Below are positions 10,012 to 16,293 of a DNA stretch of 33,976 bases, piece by piece (positions within the stretch are counted from its first letter, which is position 1; each line of letters begins with the position of its first letter). Source of the stretch: Alicyclobacillus kakegawensis NBRC 103104 (GTDB taxonomy: Bacteria > Bacillota > Bacilli > Alicyclobacillales > Alicyclobacillaceae); the NCBI RefSeq assembly GCF_001552655.1, contig NZ_BCRP01000025.1:1-33976 (forward strand), given 5' to 3'. The notes beneath the pieces were generated by a model. That model saw only the letters and a list, made by a program, of their open reading frames with translations. It did not search any database and had not been told where the DNA came from. A program made the position numbers and the translations under genes.

Positions 10012-11048
10012 TGGGCTACCTCCTCCGCCTCGGACGCCATGGTGGCGCCAATAAAGCGAACCAGGGTGGCCGTGGCCGCGCCCTCATCCACACATTGCGC
10101 GGCCATCCGCACGCCTTCGCCAATACTCGACGCGATTCCGGCGATATACAGAACGGCCCCGGTGTTGTACAGGACCACATCCCGCGGCGGCCCCGCTTGT
10201 CCCGACAGAATGCCGCGTATCAACTCAGCGTTTGCAGCGGCGTCACCGCCGATAACCGTCTCCAACGGGGCGCGGGTCAGGCCTACGTCCTCCGGATTCA
10301 GCGTGTATCGGTGCCATTGCCCGTGCCGGACTTCGGCTACCAACGACTCACCGGCCAGGGACAATTCGTCCAATCCGCCGGCGCCGTGGACAACCAAGGC
10401 ATGTTCAGTGCCTAACTCCACCAAGGCCTGTGCCACTTTATCGACCAGGTCGGCACGAAAGACGCCAATGACCTGCCGTTTGGCTCCGGCTGGATTGGTC
10501 AGCGGCCCGAGAATATTGAAAATGGTACGAAAACCAAGCTCACGACGGGTCTCGGCTGCGTGTCGGAGGGCCGGATGATAACTGGGAGCAAAGAGAAAAC
10601 ACAGGCCGCTCACTTCCAAACAGCGCAGCGCCTCCGCTTCGTTCAGGTCCACATGGGCACCCAACGCCGACAGGACATCGGCACTGCCGCTGCGGCTGGA
10701 AACCGCCCGGTTGCCGTGCTTGGCCACCCGCGCCCCGGCGGCCGCGGCAACCACCGCCGACGCTGTAGAAATATTGAATGTCCCCACGCCGTCGCCGCCA
10801 GTGCCACAAGTGTCCACGACATCAAAAGGCACCCGCAGGCTGTTGCTGTGGCTGCGCATGGCGCGCGCGAAGCCGACAATCTCGTCCACCGTTTCCCCAC
10901 GTGCTGCCATCGCCGACACCAAGGCCGCCGTATGCACCGGGGACAGCTGTCCTTGCATCAATTGATCCATCATACGTTCAGCCGTTTCGGCATCCAGCGT
11001 ATGGCCTTCCGCCACTTGCCTCAGGACCCCTTGAACCAACTCACTCAT
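10008..11048 (-). CDS. trpD: Anthranilate phosphoribosyltransferase
   Basis: It joins anthranilate to PRPP. The 346-residue protein has the N-terminal helical domain (AERMMDQLMQGQLSP), the PRPP loop VDTCGTGGDGVGTFNIST, KHGNRAVSSRSGSADVL, the metal/substrate segment FLFAPSYHPALRH, RTIFNILGPLTNPA and VVHGAGGLDELS. I start at the ATG at 11048; AGGAG lies ten bases upstream. The frame remains open to 11222 but that part is the leader RNA. This is the first gene of the tryptophan block: no trpE or trpG precedes it. Its ribosome site is embedded in a regular GAG triplet array, so translation may be repressed there and, by coupling, repression may extend to trpC and trpF. Confidence 0.95.
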   Translation of the reverse strand: MSELVQGVLRQVAEGHTLDAETAERMMDQLMQGQLSPVHTAALVSAMAARGETVDEIVGFARAMRSHSNSLRVPFDVVDTCGTGGDGVGTFNISTASAVVAAAAGARVAKHGNRAVSSRSGSADVLSALGAHVDLNEAEALRCLEVSGLCFLFAPSYHPALRHAAETRRELGFRTIFNILGPLTNPAGAKRQVIGVFRADLVDKVAQALVELGTEHALVVHGAGGLDELSLAGESLVAEVRHGQWHRYTLNPEDVGLTRAPLETVIGGDAAANAELIRGILSGQAGPPRDVVLYNTGAVLYIAGIASSIGEGVRMAAQCVDEGAATATLVRFIGATMASEAEEVAQ

Positions 11049-11076
11049 ATTCACTCGTCTCCTCTCATCTCGTCTC
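11044..11076 (-). promoter_or_regulatory. GAG triplet array over the trpD ribosome site (candidate TRAP site)
   Basis: On the minus strand GAG occurs at 11076-11074, 11071-11069, 11066-11064, 11061-11059 and 11056-11054, each separated by exactly two bases. One more at 11046-11044 is in register (gap of seven, that is 2+3+2). The array covers the trpD Shine-Dalgarno sequence and the start codon. TRAP binds (G/U)AG triplets spaced 2-3 bases and blocks ribosome sites such as that of trpG in Bacillus subtilis. No mtrB gene is in the window, so TRAP binding is inferred. Confidence 0.5.
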
Positions 11077-11133
11077 CGGGAGCAAGCCTGCTGGACGGAT
11101 CTCACACGCAGACTCGATTCCAGAATCCATCGG

Positions 11134-11198
11134 GTCCGCAGTACCTGGATATGCTCAAATCCGCAGGCAGTGAGCCAGTCGCTCGCCAACCTGCGGAC
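11134..11198 (-). promoter_or_regulatory. Mutually exclusive hairpins in the trpD leader
   Basis: Three minus-strand segments compete: GTCCGCAGG (11198-11190) can pair through TCCGCAGG with CCTGCGGA (11167-11160), enclosing an inner GAGC/GCTC stem, or through GTCCGCAG with CTGCGGAC (11141-11134). Both pairings are eight perfect base pairs. Neither is followed by a T run, so any switch would act on translation or pausing rather than intrinsic termination. Pairing was found by eye, not folded. Confidence 0.45.
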
Positions 11199-11232
11199 AC
11201 AACCTCCAGAGACTGCGCGCAAGTCAGGACGG

Positions 11233-11280
11233 TCAACCGGATCGGATCCGAAATGCCCATCCGTTCTCCAACAAGCTCAT
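11233..11280 (-). CDS. Possible 15-residue leader peptide
   Basis: A short frame ATG...TGA encodes MSLLENGWAFRIRSG with one Trp codon in the middle. GGAG-rich sequence lies just upstream, but that sequence is also the triplet array, so the ribosome site is ambiguous. It lies between the presumed trp promoter and the alternative hairpins, the usual place for a leader peptide. A single Trp codon is weak support, and the frame may be chance. Confidence 0.22.
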   Translation of the reverse strand: MSLLENGWAFRIRSG

Positions 11281-11306
11281 CTCCACTCCGCTCCACAGCT
11301 AACCTC
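11266..11306 (-). promoter_or_regulatory. (G/T)AG triplet array in the trp leader (candidate TRAP site)
   Basis: Minus-strand triplets: GAG 11306, TAG 11301, GAG 11293, GAG 11288, GAG 11283, GAG 11278, GAG 11268 (first base given). Gaps are 2, 5, 2, 2, 2 and 7 bases. The array starts about 40 bases after the predicted transcription start, comparable with the TRAP site of the Bacillus subtilis trp leader, and lies in the equivalent place after aroH. It has seven triplets, against eleven in Bacillus. Candidate only. Confidence 0.45.
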
Positions 11307-11353
11307 ATATTACATGACAGACAATAGCGAAACTCTCAATCAATGATGTGTAT

Positions 11354-11382
11354 ATGATATGTGCTATCAGTTTCTCCGTCAA
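11354..11382 (-). promoter_or_regulatory. Promoter of the trpDCFBA-aroF-tyrA block
   Basis: On the minus strand TTGACG (11382-11377) is separated by 17 bases from TATCAT (11359-11354). It begins about 35 bases after the aroH stop. The start site should be near 11347, giving a leader of about 300 bases before trpD. Bacillus subtilis also has a trp promoter just after aroH. Confidence 0.65.
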
Positions 11383-11416
11383 CCAAACAAGTGCCCGCTT
11401 GGACGTCCACGCCGAC

Positions 11417-11788
11417 CTATTGAGCCAGGTCGGGACGCAGTTGGACCGCGGCCCCCAGATAGACGTGTTCCATTTCGGCTTGAGTCCTCTCCGTATTGAC
11501 GTGCACGAGTACCCGGATGCAGCGCTCCAGCCCGCCGGCCACGGCCACTTCACTCGCGCACATCAAAGGCACCCATTGCCACCCCGGCAAGCTGCGCACC
11601 GCCCGGGCGGGAAAGCACGCAGTCAGATCGGGGGTCATGGTCAGCAGAACGCTGACCACGTCTTCCGGCACAAGGGCGTTCCGTTTGGTGATCTCCGCCA
11701 TCAGTTCATGGGTCGCCGTCAGGATGGCCTCCGCGGAGTCTTCCGCAACGGTGATGGCACCCCGAATGCCTCGAACGGTCGTGGCCAT
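11417..11788 (-). CDS. aroH: Chorismate mutase, AroH type
   Basis: It converts chorismate to prephenate, the branch towards tyrosine and phenylalanine. The 123-residue protein matches the small Bacillus-type enzyme along its whole length: VRGIRGAITV with an active-site arginine, EDVVSVLL, TPDLTACFPARAVR, GWQWVPLMCASE with conserved Cys and Glu, GGLERCIRVLVHVNT with the second arginine, and the end HVYLGAAVQLRPDL. AAGGAGG lies upstream of the ATG at 11788; the longer open frame to 11944 runs into aroB and is not used. It follows aroB by about 50 bases. Confidence 0.95.
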   Translation of the reverse strand: MATTVRGIRGAITVAEDSAEAILTATHELMAEITKRNALVPEDVVSVLLTMTPDLTACFPARAVRSLPGWQWVPLMCASEVAVAGGLERCIRVLVHVNTERTQAEMEHVYLGAAVQLRPDLAQ

Positions 11789-11838
11789 GGCCCCATCCTC
11801 CTTGATTCTCCTGGGAAAAATATTTTGCACAACGCCGT

Positions 11839-12933
11839 CTACGCCGTGTGCAAGCGCGCATTCCACGCCGCTTTCAAGTCGTCCAGTCCGATTCCGCGGA
11901 CAATCTCCACCCGTCCAATGTCCACAGGCAAGGCAAAGGTCCAACCGTGGTGCAGGTTCTTCTTGTCCCTATCAAGCACCGAAATCACCGTCTCCAGTGA
12001 ATAATCCGGAACTTGGGTCGGAAGCCCGTGCTGCTCGAGCACCTTCACGATGCGATCCCGTCCCGGTTTCGACAGCAGGCCGCGCCAAACGGACAACTCC
12101 GCCTCCACGCACAGGCCCATCGCCACGGCTTCGCCGTGACTGAATCGATAAGCCGAGATCTGCTCCACCGCATGCCCGACCGTATGCCCGACGTTCAGCA
12201 CCATTCTCAATCCACTTTCCCGCTCGTCCGCCTCGACAACGCGGATCTTGACAGCCGCCGCTTGGGCAATCAGCCGTTCCGTCGGTTCCGCTCCCGGGAA
12301 TTGAGGAACCGGAGACGACTCCAAGCGAGCGAACAACTCCGCATCGCCGATAAGGCCATGCTTGATGACCTCGGCCATGCCCGCCCGCCACTCATCGGTC
12401 GGCAGAGACGCGAGGCATTCCGTGTCATAAAGAACCGCCAGCGGCTGGTGGAAAGCCCCTACCAGGTTCTTCCCCTCTGGCAGATTGACGCCCACCTTGC
12501 CGCCGATGCTGCTGTCGTGCGCCAAAAGCGTGGTGGGAACCTGTATGAACGACACACCGCGCAAGTAGGTGGCCGCCACAAATCCCGCGAGATCCCCGAC
12601 CATACCGCCCCCTATCGCCATCACGACACCGTCACGACGCACCCGCGCCTGCAACATCTGTTGGTAGAGGTGATAAGCCGTGGCCCACGACTTGCTGCTG
12701 TCTCCAGGAGGCACAACCGCACTGGAGACCGAATAACCGGCTTCTTGGCACGCCCCGCTGACCCGGTTCAACACCCCGAGTCCGGCGACCGTTTCATCCG
12801 TGATTAGAAACAAGGACCTATCTGTGGAAACACCCAGCCGTTTCAATTCGTCTCCTAGTCGCCTGTGCAGGCCGGGAGCGACAACGAGCGGATAGGTACG
12901 CGTGGGTGTGTGTACGTCCAGGCGTGTCGTCAC
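11839..12933 (-). CDS. aroB: 3-dehydroquinate synthase
   Basis: It cyclises DAHP to 3-dehydroquinate using NAD and a divalent metal. The 364-residue protein shows LVVAPGLHRRLG, LITDETV, PPGDSSKSW, the NAD loop AIGGGMVGDLAGFVAATYLRG (first twenty or so residues of the dinucleotide motif region), QVPTTLLAHDSSIGGKVGVN, AEVIKHGLIGD, and NVGHTVGHAVE with metal-binding histidines. The GTG at 12933 overlaps the aroC stop as GTGA; the frame open to 13032 lies inside aroC. Co-transcribed with aroC and aroH. Confidence 0.95.
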   Translation of the reverse strand: MTTRLDVHTPTRTYPLVVAPGLHRRLGDELKRLGVSTDRSLFLITDETVAGLGVLNRVSGACQEAGYSVSSAVVPPGDSSKSWATAYHLYQQMLQARVRRDGVVMAIGGGMVGDLAGFVAATYLRGVSFIQVPTTLLAHDSSIGGKVGVNLPEGKNLVGAFHQPLAVLYDTECLASLPTDEWRAGMAEVIKHGLIGDAELFARLESSPVPQFPGAEPTERLIAQAAAVKIRVVEADERESGLRMVLNVGHTVGHAVEQISAYRFSHGEAVAMGLCVEAELSVWRGLLSKPGRDRIVKVLEQHGLPTQVPDYSLETVISVLDRDKKNLHHGWTFALPVDIGRVEIVRGIGLDDLKAAWNARLHTA

Positions 12934-14087
12934 CGGCCGGACACCCGCTCTTGGTAAGCCTCCAGATGGGCCTTGATCTGCGGCAGGGAATCGTTCCCGA
13001 ACTTCTCGAGAAACGCGTCCGCCATCACCCACGCGACGACGTTTTCCGCCACCACGGCGGCTGCCGGGACGGCGCAGTAATCGGAGCGCTCCACCGCTGC
13101 CGGCTCGACTTCCTTGGTCCGCATGTTGACGCTGTTGAGCGGCTTGTACAGCGTGGAGATGGGTTTCATGGCGCCGCGAATGACCACCGGTTGTCCGTTG
13201 GTCACGCCGCCCTCCAGTCCACCGGCTCCATTGCTCGGACGCACGTACCCCCGGCCATCGTGCCCAATGGGATCATGCACTTGCGATCCAAACCGTCGCG
13301 CCGCCTCGAAACCCAAGCCAATCTCCACACCTTTGATGGCCTGTATGCTCATGACGGCTGCGGCCAGTCGTCCGTCCAACTTCCTATCCGGATGGACGTA
13401 GCTTCCCAGCCCCACCGGACAGCCGACAACCTGGACCTCAAACACGCCGCCCACCGTATCGCCGCGCTCTTTGGCCTCGTCAATGCGAGCCATCATGTTC
13501 GCCGCGGCCTCCTCGTCCGCACAGCGCACCGGAGAATTCTCGGCCGCCTCACGAATCTGCTGCAGGTCATCCGGCAGGCGGCCCACACAGACCCCGCCCA
13601 ATTCCACCACGTGGCTGATGATTTCAATCCCAAACTGCGCCAAAAGCTGCCGCGCCAATGCGCCCGCCGCCACCATGGTCGCTGTGTTGCGAGCGCTTGC
13701 CCGTTCCAGCACGTTGCGGATGTCTTCATGGTCATACTTGATGGCCCCGGCCAAGTCCGCATGCCCCGGCCGCGGTCGTTCCACGACCTTCAAGTTGTCC
13801 GGCGGATTCCCGTACACCGCCATGCGCTCCTGCCAATTCTTGAAGTCGCGGTTGACAATGTGCATCGTGACGGGCGTGCCCAGTGTCTCCCCAAATCGTA
13901 CGCCGCTCGTGATTTCCACCGCATCCGATTCAATCTGCATGCGCCGGCCGCGCCCGTATCCCTGTTGCCGGCGGCGCAGCTGTTCGTCGATGGCCGCCTT
14001 GTCCACCGGCAGGCGGCTCGGAAGTCCTTCCACAATGACGGTCAATTCGGGGCCATGCGACTCTCCGGCCGTCAAGTAACGAATCAC
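12930..14087 (-). CDS. aroC: Chorismate synthase
   Basis: It makes chorismate from 5-enolpyruvylshikimate 3-phosphate with reduced FMN, the last common step of the pathway. The protein of about 385 residues has the signature RYLTAGESHGPELTVIVEG at its start, RRQQGYGRGRRM, GTPVTMHIVNRD, RPRPGHADLAGAIKY, ERASARNTATMVAAGALAR and SNGAGGLEGGVTNGQPVV. The start is either the GTG at 14096 or the GTG at 14087; I prefer 14087 because AGGAG is ten bases upstream and family members begin just before RYLTAGESHG. First gene of the aro-trp cluster, with a promoter about 60 bases upstream and a GAG-rich leader over its ribosome site. Confidence 0.95.
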   Translation of the reverse strand: MIRYLTAGESHGPELTVIVEGLPSRLPVDKAAIDEQLRRRQQGYGRGRRMQIESDAVEITSGVRFGETLGTPVTMHIVNRDFKNWQERMAVYGNPPDNLKVVERPRPGHADLAGAIKYDHEDIRNVLERASARNTATMVAAGALARQLLAQFGIEIISHVVELGGVCVGRLPDDLQQIREAAENSPVRCADEEAAANMMARIDEAKERGDTVGGVFEVQVVGCPVGLGSYVHPDRKLDGRLAAAVMSIQAIKGVEIGLGFEAARRFGSQVHDPIGHDGRGYVRPSNGAGGLEGGVTNGQPVVIRGAMKPISTLYKPLNSVNMRTKEVEPAAVERSDYCAVPAAAVVAENVVAWVMADAFLEKFGNDSLPQIKAHLEAYQERVSGR

Positions 14088-14097
14088 AGGTGTCACG

Positions 14098-14130
14098 CTC
14101 CTCGCTCTACTCCACTCTGTCTCTTCTCTC
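14098..14130 (-). promoter_or_regulatory. GAG-rich array over the aroC ribosome site
   Basis: Eight GAG triplets fall in 33 bases of the minus strand (first bases 14130, 14128, 14123, 14117, 14112, 14107, 14103, 14100). The run from 14128 to 14105 has gaps of 2, 3, 2 and 2, matching TRAP spacing; the last two are closer and form the ribosome site. It may be a third TRAP target or just a purine-rich leader. Confidence 0.35.
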
Positions 14131-14147
14131 AGAAAAGTGTTGCGGAC

Positions 14148-14156
14148 ATTATATCA
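14148..14156 (-). promoter_or_regulatory. Extended -10 promoter upstream of aroC
   Basis: On the minus strand TG-A-TATAAT is a perfect extended -10 element. No good -35 box is seen 17 bases upstream. The start site would be near 14141, about 55 bases before the aroC start. Confidence 0.55.
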
Positions 14157-14241
14157 TCTTTTCCCGTTATCCGCCTGTTTTGGCGGCCGGCCGACGGGAC
14201 AGTCCTCGCACGTTTCCGCGCGAAGGCATGGGCCGGCGGCT

Positions 14242-15234
14242 TCACGATTGTGCCACCACTGCGGTCAACAACCGCACCGCAGCCTCCACGTCCCGCAGAT
14301 CCACCACGGTCGATCCTGCCCCCACGTAGCGGGCAGGGTAGCTGACGCCAGCGGTGGGAATTCCTGCCATAGATAACTGTACGCTGCCCGCATCGGAGGC
14401 GCCGCGCGGCCAAACCTCGTACTGAATCGGCACCCCGTTCTCTGCCGCGCACTGCTCCAATCGACGCTTCATATCCAATGGAATGATGGTGGTTCCATCC
14501 ATCACCTTGATCGCCGGGCCTTGCCCCAGTTTGATGTCCATCCGCTTGGCCCCGGGAGTGTCCCCGGCAGGAGCTGCGTCCACCACCAAGGCCAGGTCGG
14601 GTTCCAGCTGTACCACCGCCGGCCTGGCGCCGCGCGCGCCCACAGCGCCTTGCGCCGTGAATACCACGGACACGTTTTTCCCCTCTGCGGCAGCCGCGCG
14701 GAACACGGATGCCACCACAGCACAGCCCACCCGGTTGTCCAGCGCCCGACCGGACAGCCGGTACGGGGTAAAAGGGACGACCGGATCGACCACGACGCCG
14801 GACAAACCTATGGAAACCCGTTCCAGAGCCGCTTCACGACTGTCCGCGCCGATGTCCACATACAAGTGTTCAAAGCCGATGTCCTCGACAGCCACAGCGG
14901 ACTCGGCCTGCACAAGGCCGAGGAGTCCATTCGTGAATTCCACCCGACGCCCGATGATGTCCCGGGCCGACACGTCACCGACAGATATGAGACGCAAGAA
15001 GCCTCCGTCATCGACATGAATCACCATGACACCCGTTTCATCCGCGTGGGCCGCCAGCATCACGTGCGGACCGAGACCCCGTTTTCGCGCAATGCCGTTG
15101 CCCAGCGCATCAATCCACGCCTCGTCCGCCACGTCCCGCACCAACTCCAGCAGGGCCCCCTGGAGGTCGCGCTCCGCGCCGGACGGAGCCACAAACGCCG
15201 CCAGCCGCGCAATTTGCTCCTTCAGTTCCGACAT
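14242..15234 (-). CDS. M42 peptidase-like protein, probably inactive
   Basis: This 330-residue protein belongs to the M42 aminopeptidase (FrvX/CelM, TET) family and is the third of three tandem paralogues. It keeps AAHADETGVM with His63 and Asp65, GRALDNRVGC with Asp166, and VVDAAPAGDTPG with Asp219. The Glu-Glu pair that supplies the catalytic base and a metal ligand (QEEVG in its sisters) is QGAVG here, with Gly196-Ala197, and the C-terminal metal-binding histidine (RYIH in sisters) is replaced in RYVGAG near 304. It is therefore likely a pseudoenzyme, yet the frame is intact and has a good GGAGG ribosome site. M42 enzymes form dodecameric tetrahedra, so a structural role in a mixed particle is possible; that is inference. 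Confidence 0.85.
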   Translation of the reverse strand: MSELKEQIARLAAFVAPSGAERDLQGALLELVRDVADEAWIDALGNGIARKRGLGPHVMLAAHADETGVMVIHVDDGGFLRLISVGDVSARDIIGRRVEFTNGLLGLVQAESAVAVEDIGFEHLYVDIGADSREAALERVSIGLSGVVVDPVVPFTPYRLSGRALDNRVGCAVVASVFRAAAAEGKNVSVVFTAQGAVGARGARPAVVQLEPDLALVVDAAPAGDTPGAKRMDIKLGQGPAIKVMDGTTIIPLDMKRRLEQCAAENGVPIQYEVWPRGASDAGSVQLSMAGIPTAGVSYPARYVGAGSTVVDLRDVEAAVRLLTAVVAQS

Positions 15235-15246
15235 CCAACATCCTCC

Positions 15247-16293
15247 TCAGCCAGTCTGGATACGATTCCCAAGAGGCCACGCTCCCGACGCTATCTCTTC
15301 GAGCAAAGCACGAACCAAGCGGACAGTGTTGTGGTAGTCTTCCAGCGATATGATCTGGGCGGGTGCGTGAATATACCGGACCGGAACCGAGATTCCGCCT
15401 CCAATCACCCCGGTTCCAGAACGATGGAGCGCCCCGAAATCGTTCGATCCGCCCTTTACCCGCCGGAACTGATACGGGATGTGGCGTTTCTCCGCAAGCG
15501 AGACCATGAACTGGAGAAACTTTTGATCTGCAATCGTGCGCCCGTCCTGCACGGTCAGGGCGGGGCCCGCTCCCATCACCGTCGACTGCCCGTGGCCCGG
15601 CGCGTCCACCACGTCAAAGCACACGGTTCCCTCGAGGGCTATCGCGATGTCTGGGCGAATTCGTTCTCCCACCACGGTGGCACCGCGCAAGCCTATTTCC
15701 TCTTGCACGGTGAAGGCTGCAATCAGGGGAACGGAAACGCTGGCTGCAAGCACGTCGAGCAAGATGGCGCATCCTATCCGGTCGTCAAACGACTTGGCCT
15801 TGGCGCAGCCCTCACCGATCTCACCATACCGGGTGGCAAACACGGCCACATCCCCTGGTTTCACCACCCGCAAGGCGTCGTCCCGATCCTTGGCGCCGAT
15901 GTCTATGTACAACTCGTTCATCGACAGGGGACGCTTCCTCTCTTCCGCCTTCTGTAAATGAATCGGTTTGGAGCCAATCACTCCGTACCGTTTCTCCGCG
16001 CCGATACGCACCGGTTTGGAGACCAGGACGCGCGGATCGATACCGCCCAAGGCGCGAAACCGGAGCAGACCGCTCTCCTCCACGTGGACAATCATCAACC
16101 CGACTTCGTCCATGTGGGCATCCAGGAGAACGCGCGGGCCCGGAGCCGATGAGTTTTGCTCCACAATCAGATTTCCAAGCACGTCTGTGTACATCCGCTC
16201 CGCGTATGGACGCGCGGCTTCCCGAATCAGGTCGCGCACTTCGTCTTCAAACCCTGACGGCCCCATGGCTTCCGTGAGTTCTTTTAGTAACAT
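15247..16293 (-). CDS. M42 family metallopeptidase (TET-type aminopeptidase)
   Basis: A 348-residue aminopeptidase or deblocking peptidase of family M42, expected to trim N-termini of cytosolic peptides in a dodecameric tetrahedral shell. The active-site set looks complete: DAHMDEVGLM with His60 and Asp62, AKSFDDRIGC with Asp170, TVQEEIGLRGA with Glu198 and Glu199, the acidic residue Glu221 in ALEG, and RYIHAP with His309. GGAGGG precedes the ATG at 16293, which overlaps the stop of the upstream paralogue by ten bases. The frame is open to 16356 inside the neighbour, but the family N-terminus fits Met at 16293. Substrate preference cannot be read from the sequence. Confidence 0.9.
   Translation of the reverse strand: MLLKELTEAMGPSGFEDEVRDLIREAARPYAERMYTDVLGNLIVEQNSSAPGPRVLLDAHMDEVGLMIVHVEESGLLRFRALGGIDPRVLVSKPVRIGAEKRYGVIGSKPIHLQKAEERKRPLSMNELYIDIGAKDRDDALRVVKPGDVAVFATRYGEIGEGCAKAKSFDDRIGCAILLDVLAASVSVPLIAAFTVQEEIGLRGATVVGERIRPDIAIALEGTVCFDVVDAPGHGQSTVMGAGPALTVQDGRTIADQKFLQFMVSLAEKRHIPYQFRRVKGGSNDFGALHRSGTGVIGGGISVPVRYIHAPAQIISLEDYHNTVRLVRALLEEIASGAWPLGNRIQTG

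Noticed and set aside
11134-11152. T-box-like sequence in the trpD leader (minus strand CCAGGTACTGCGGAC)
   Set aside because: It resembles the T-box 14-mer only loosely, lacks the TGGN bulge, and no stem I with a specifier loop or downstream terminator was found.
12906-14345. Plus-strand frame of 479 codons opposite aroC
   Set aside because: Shadow frame of chorismate synthase, with the same antisense-type composition.
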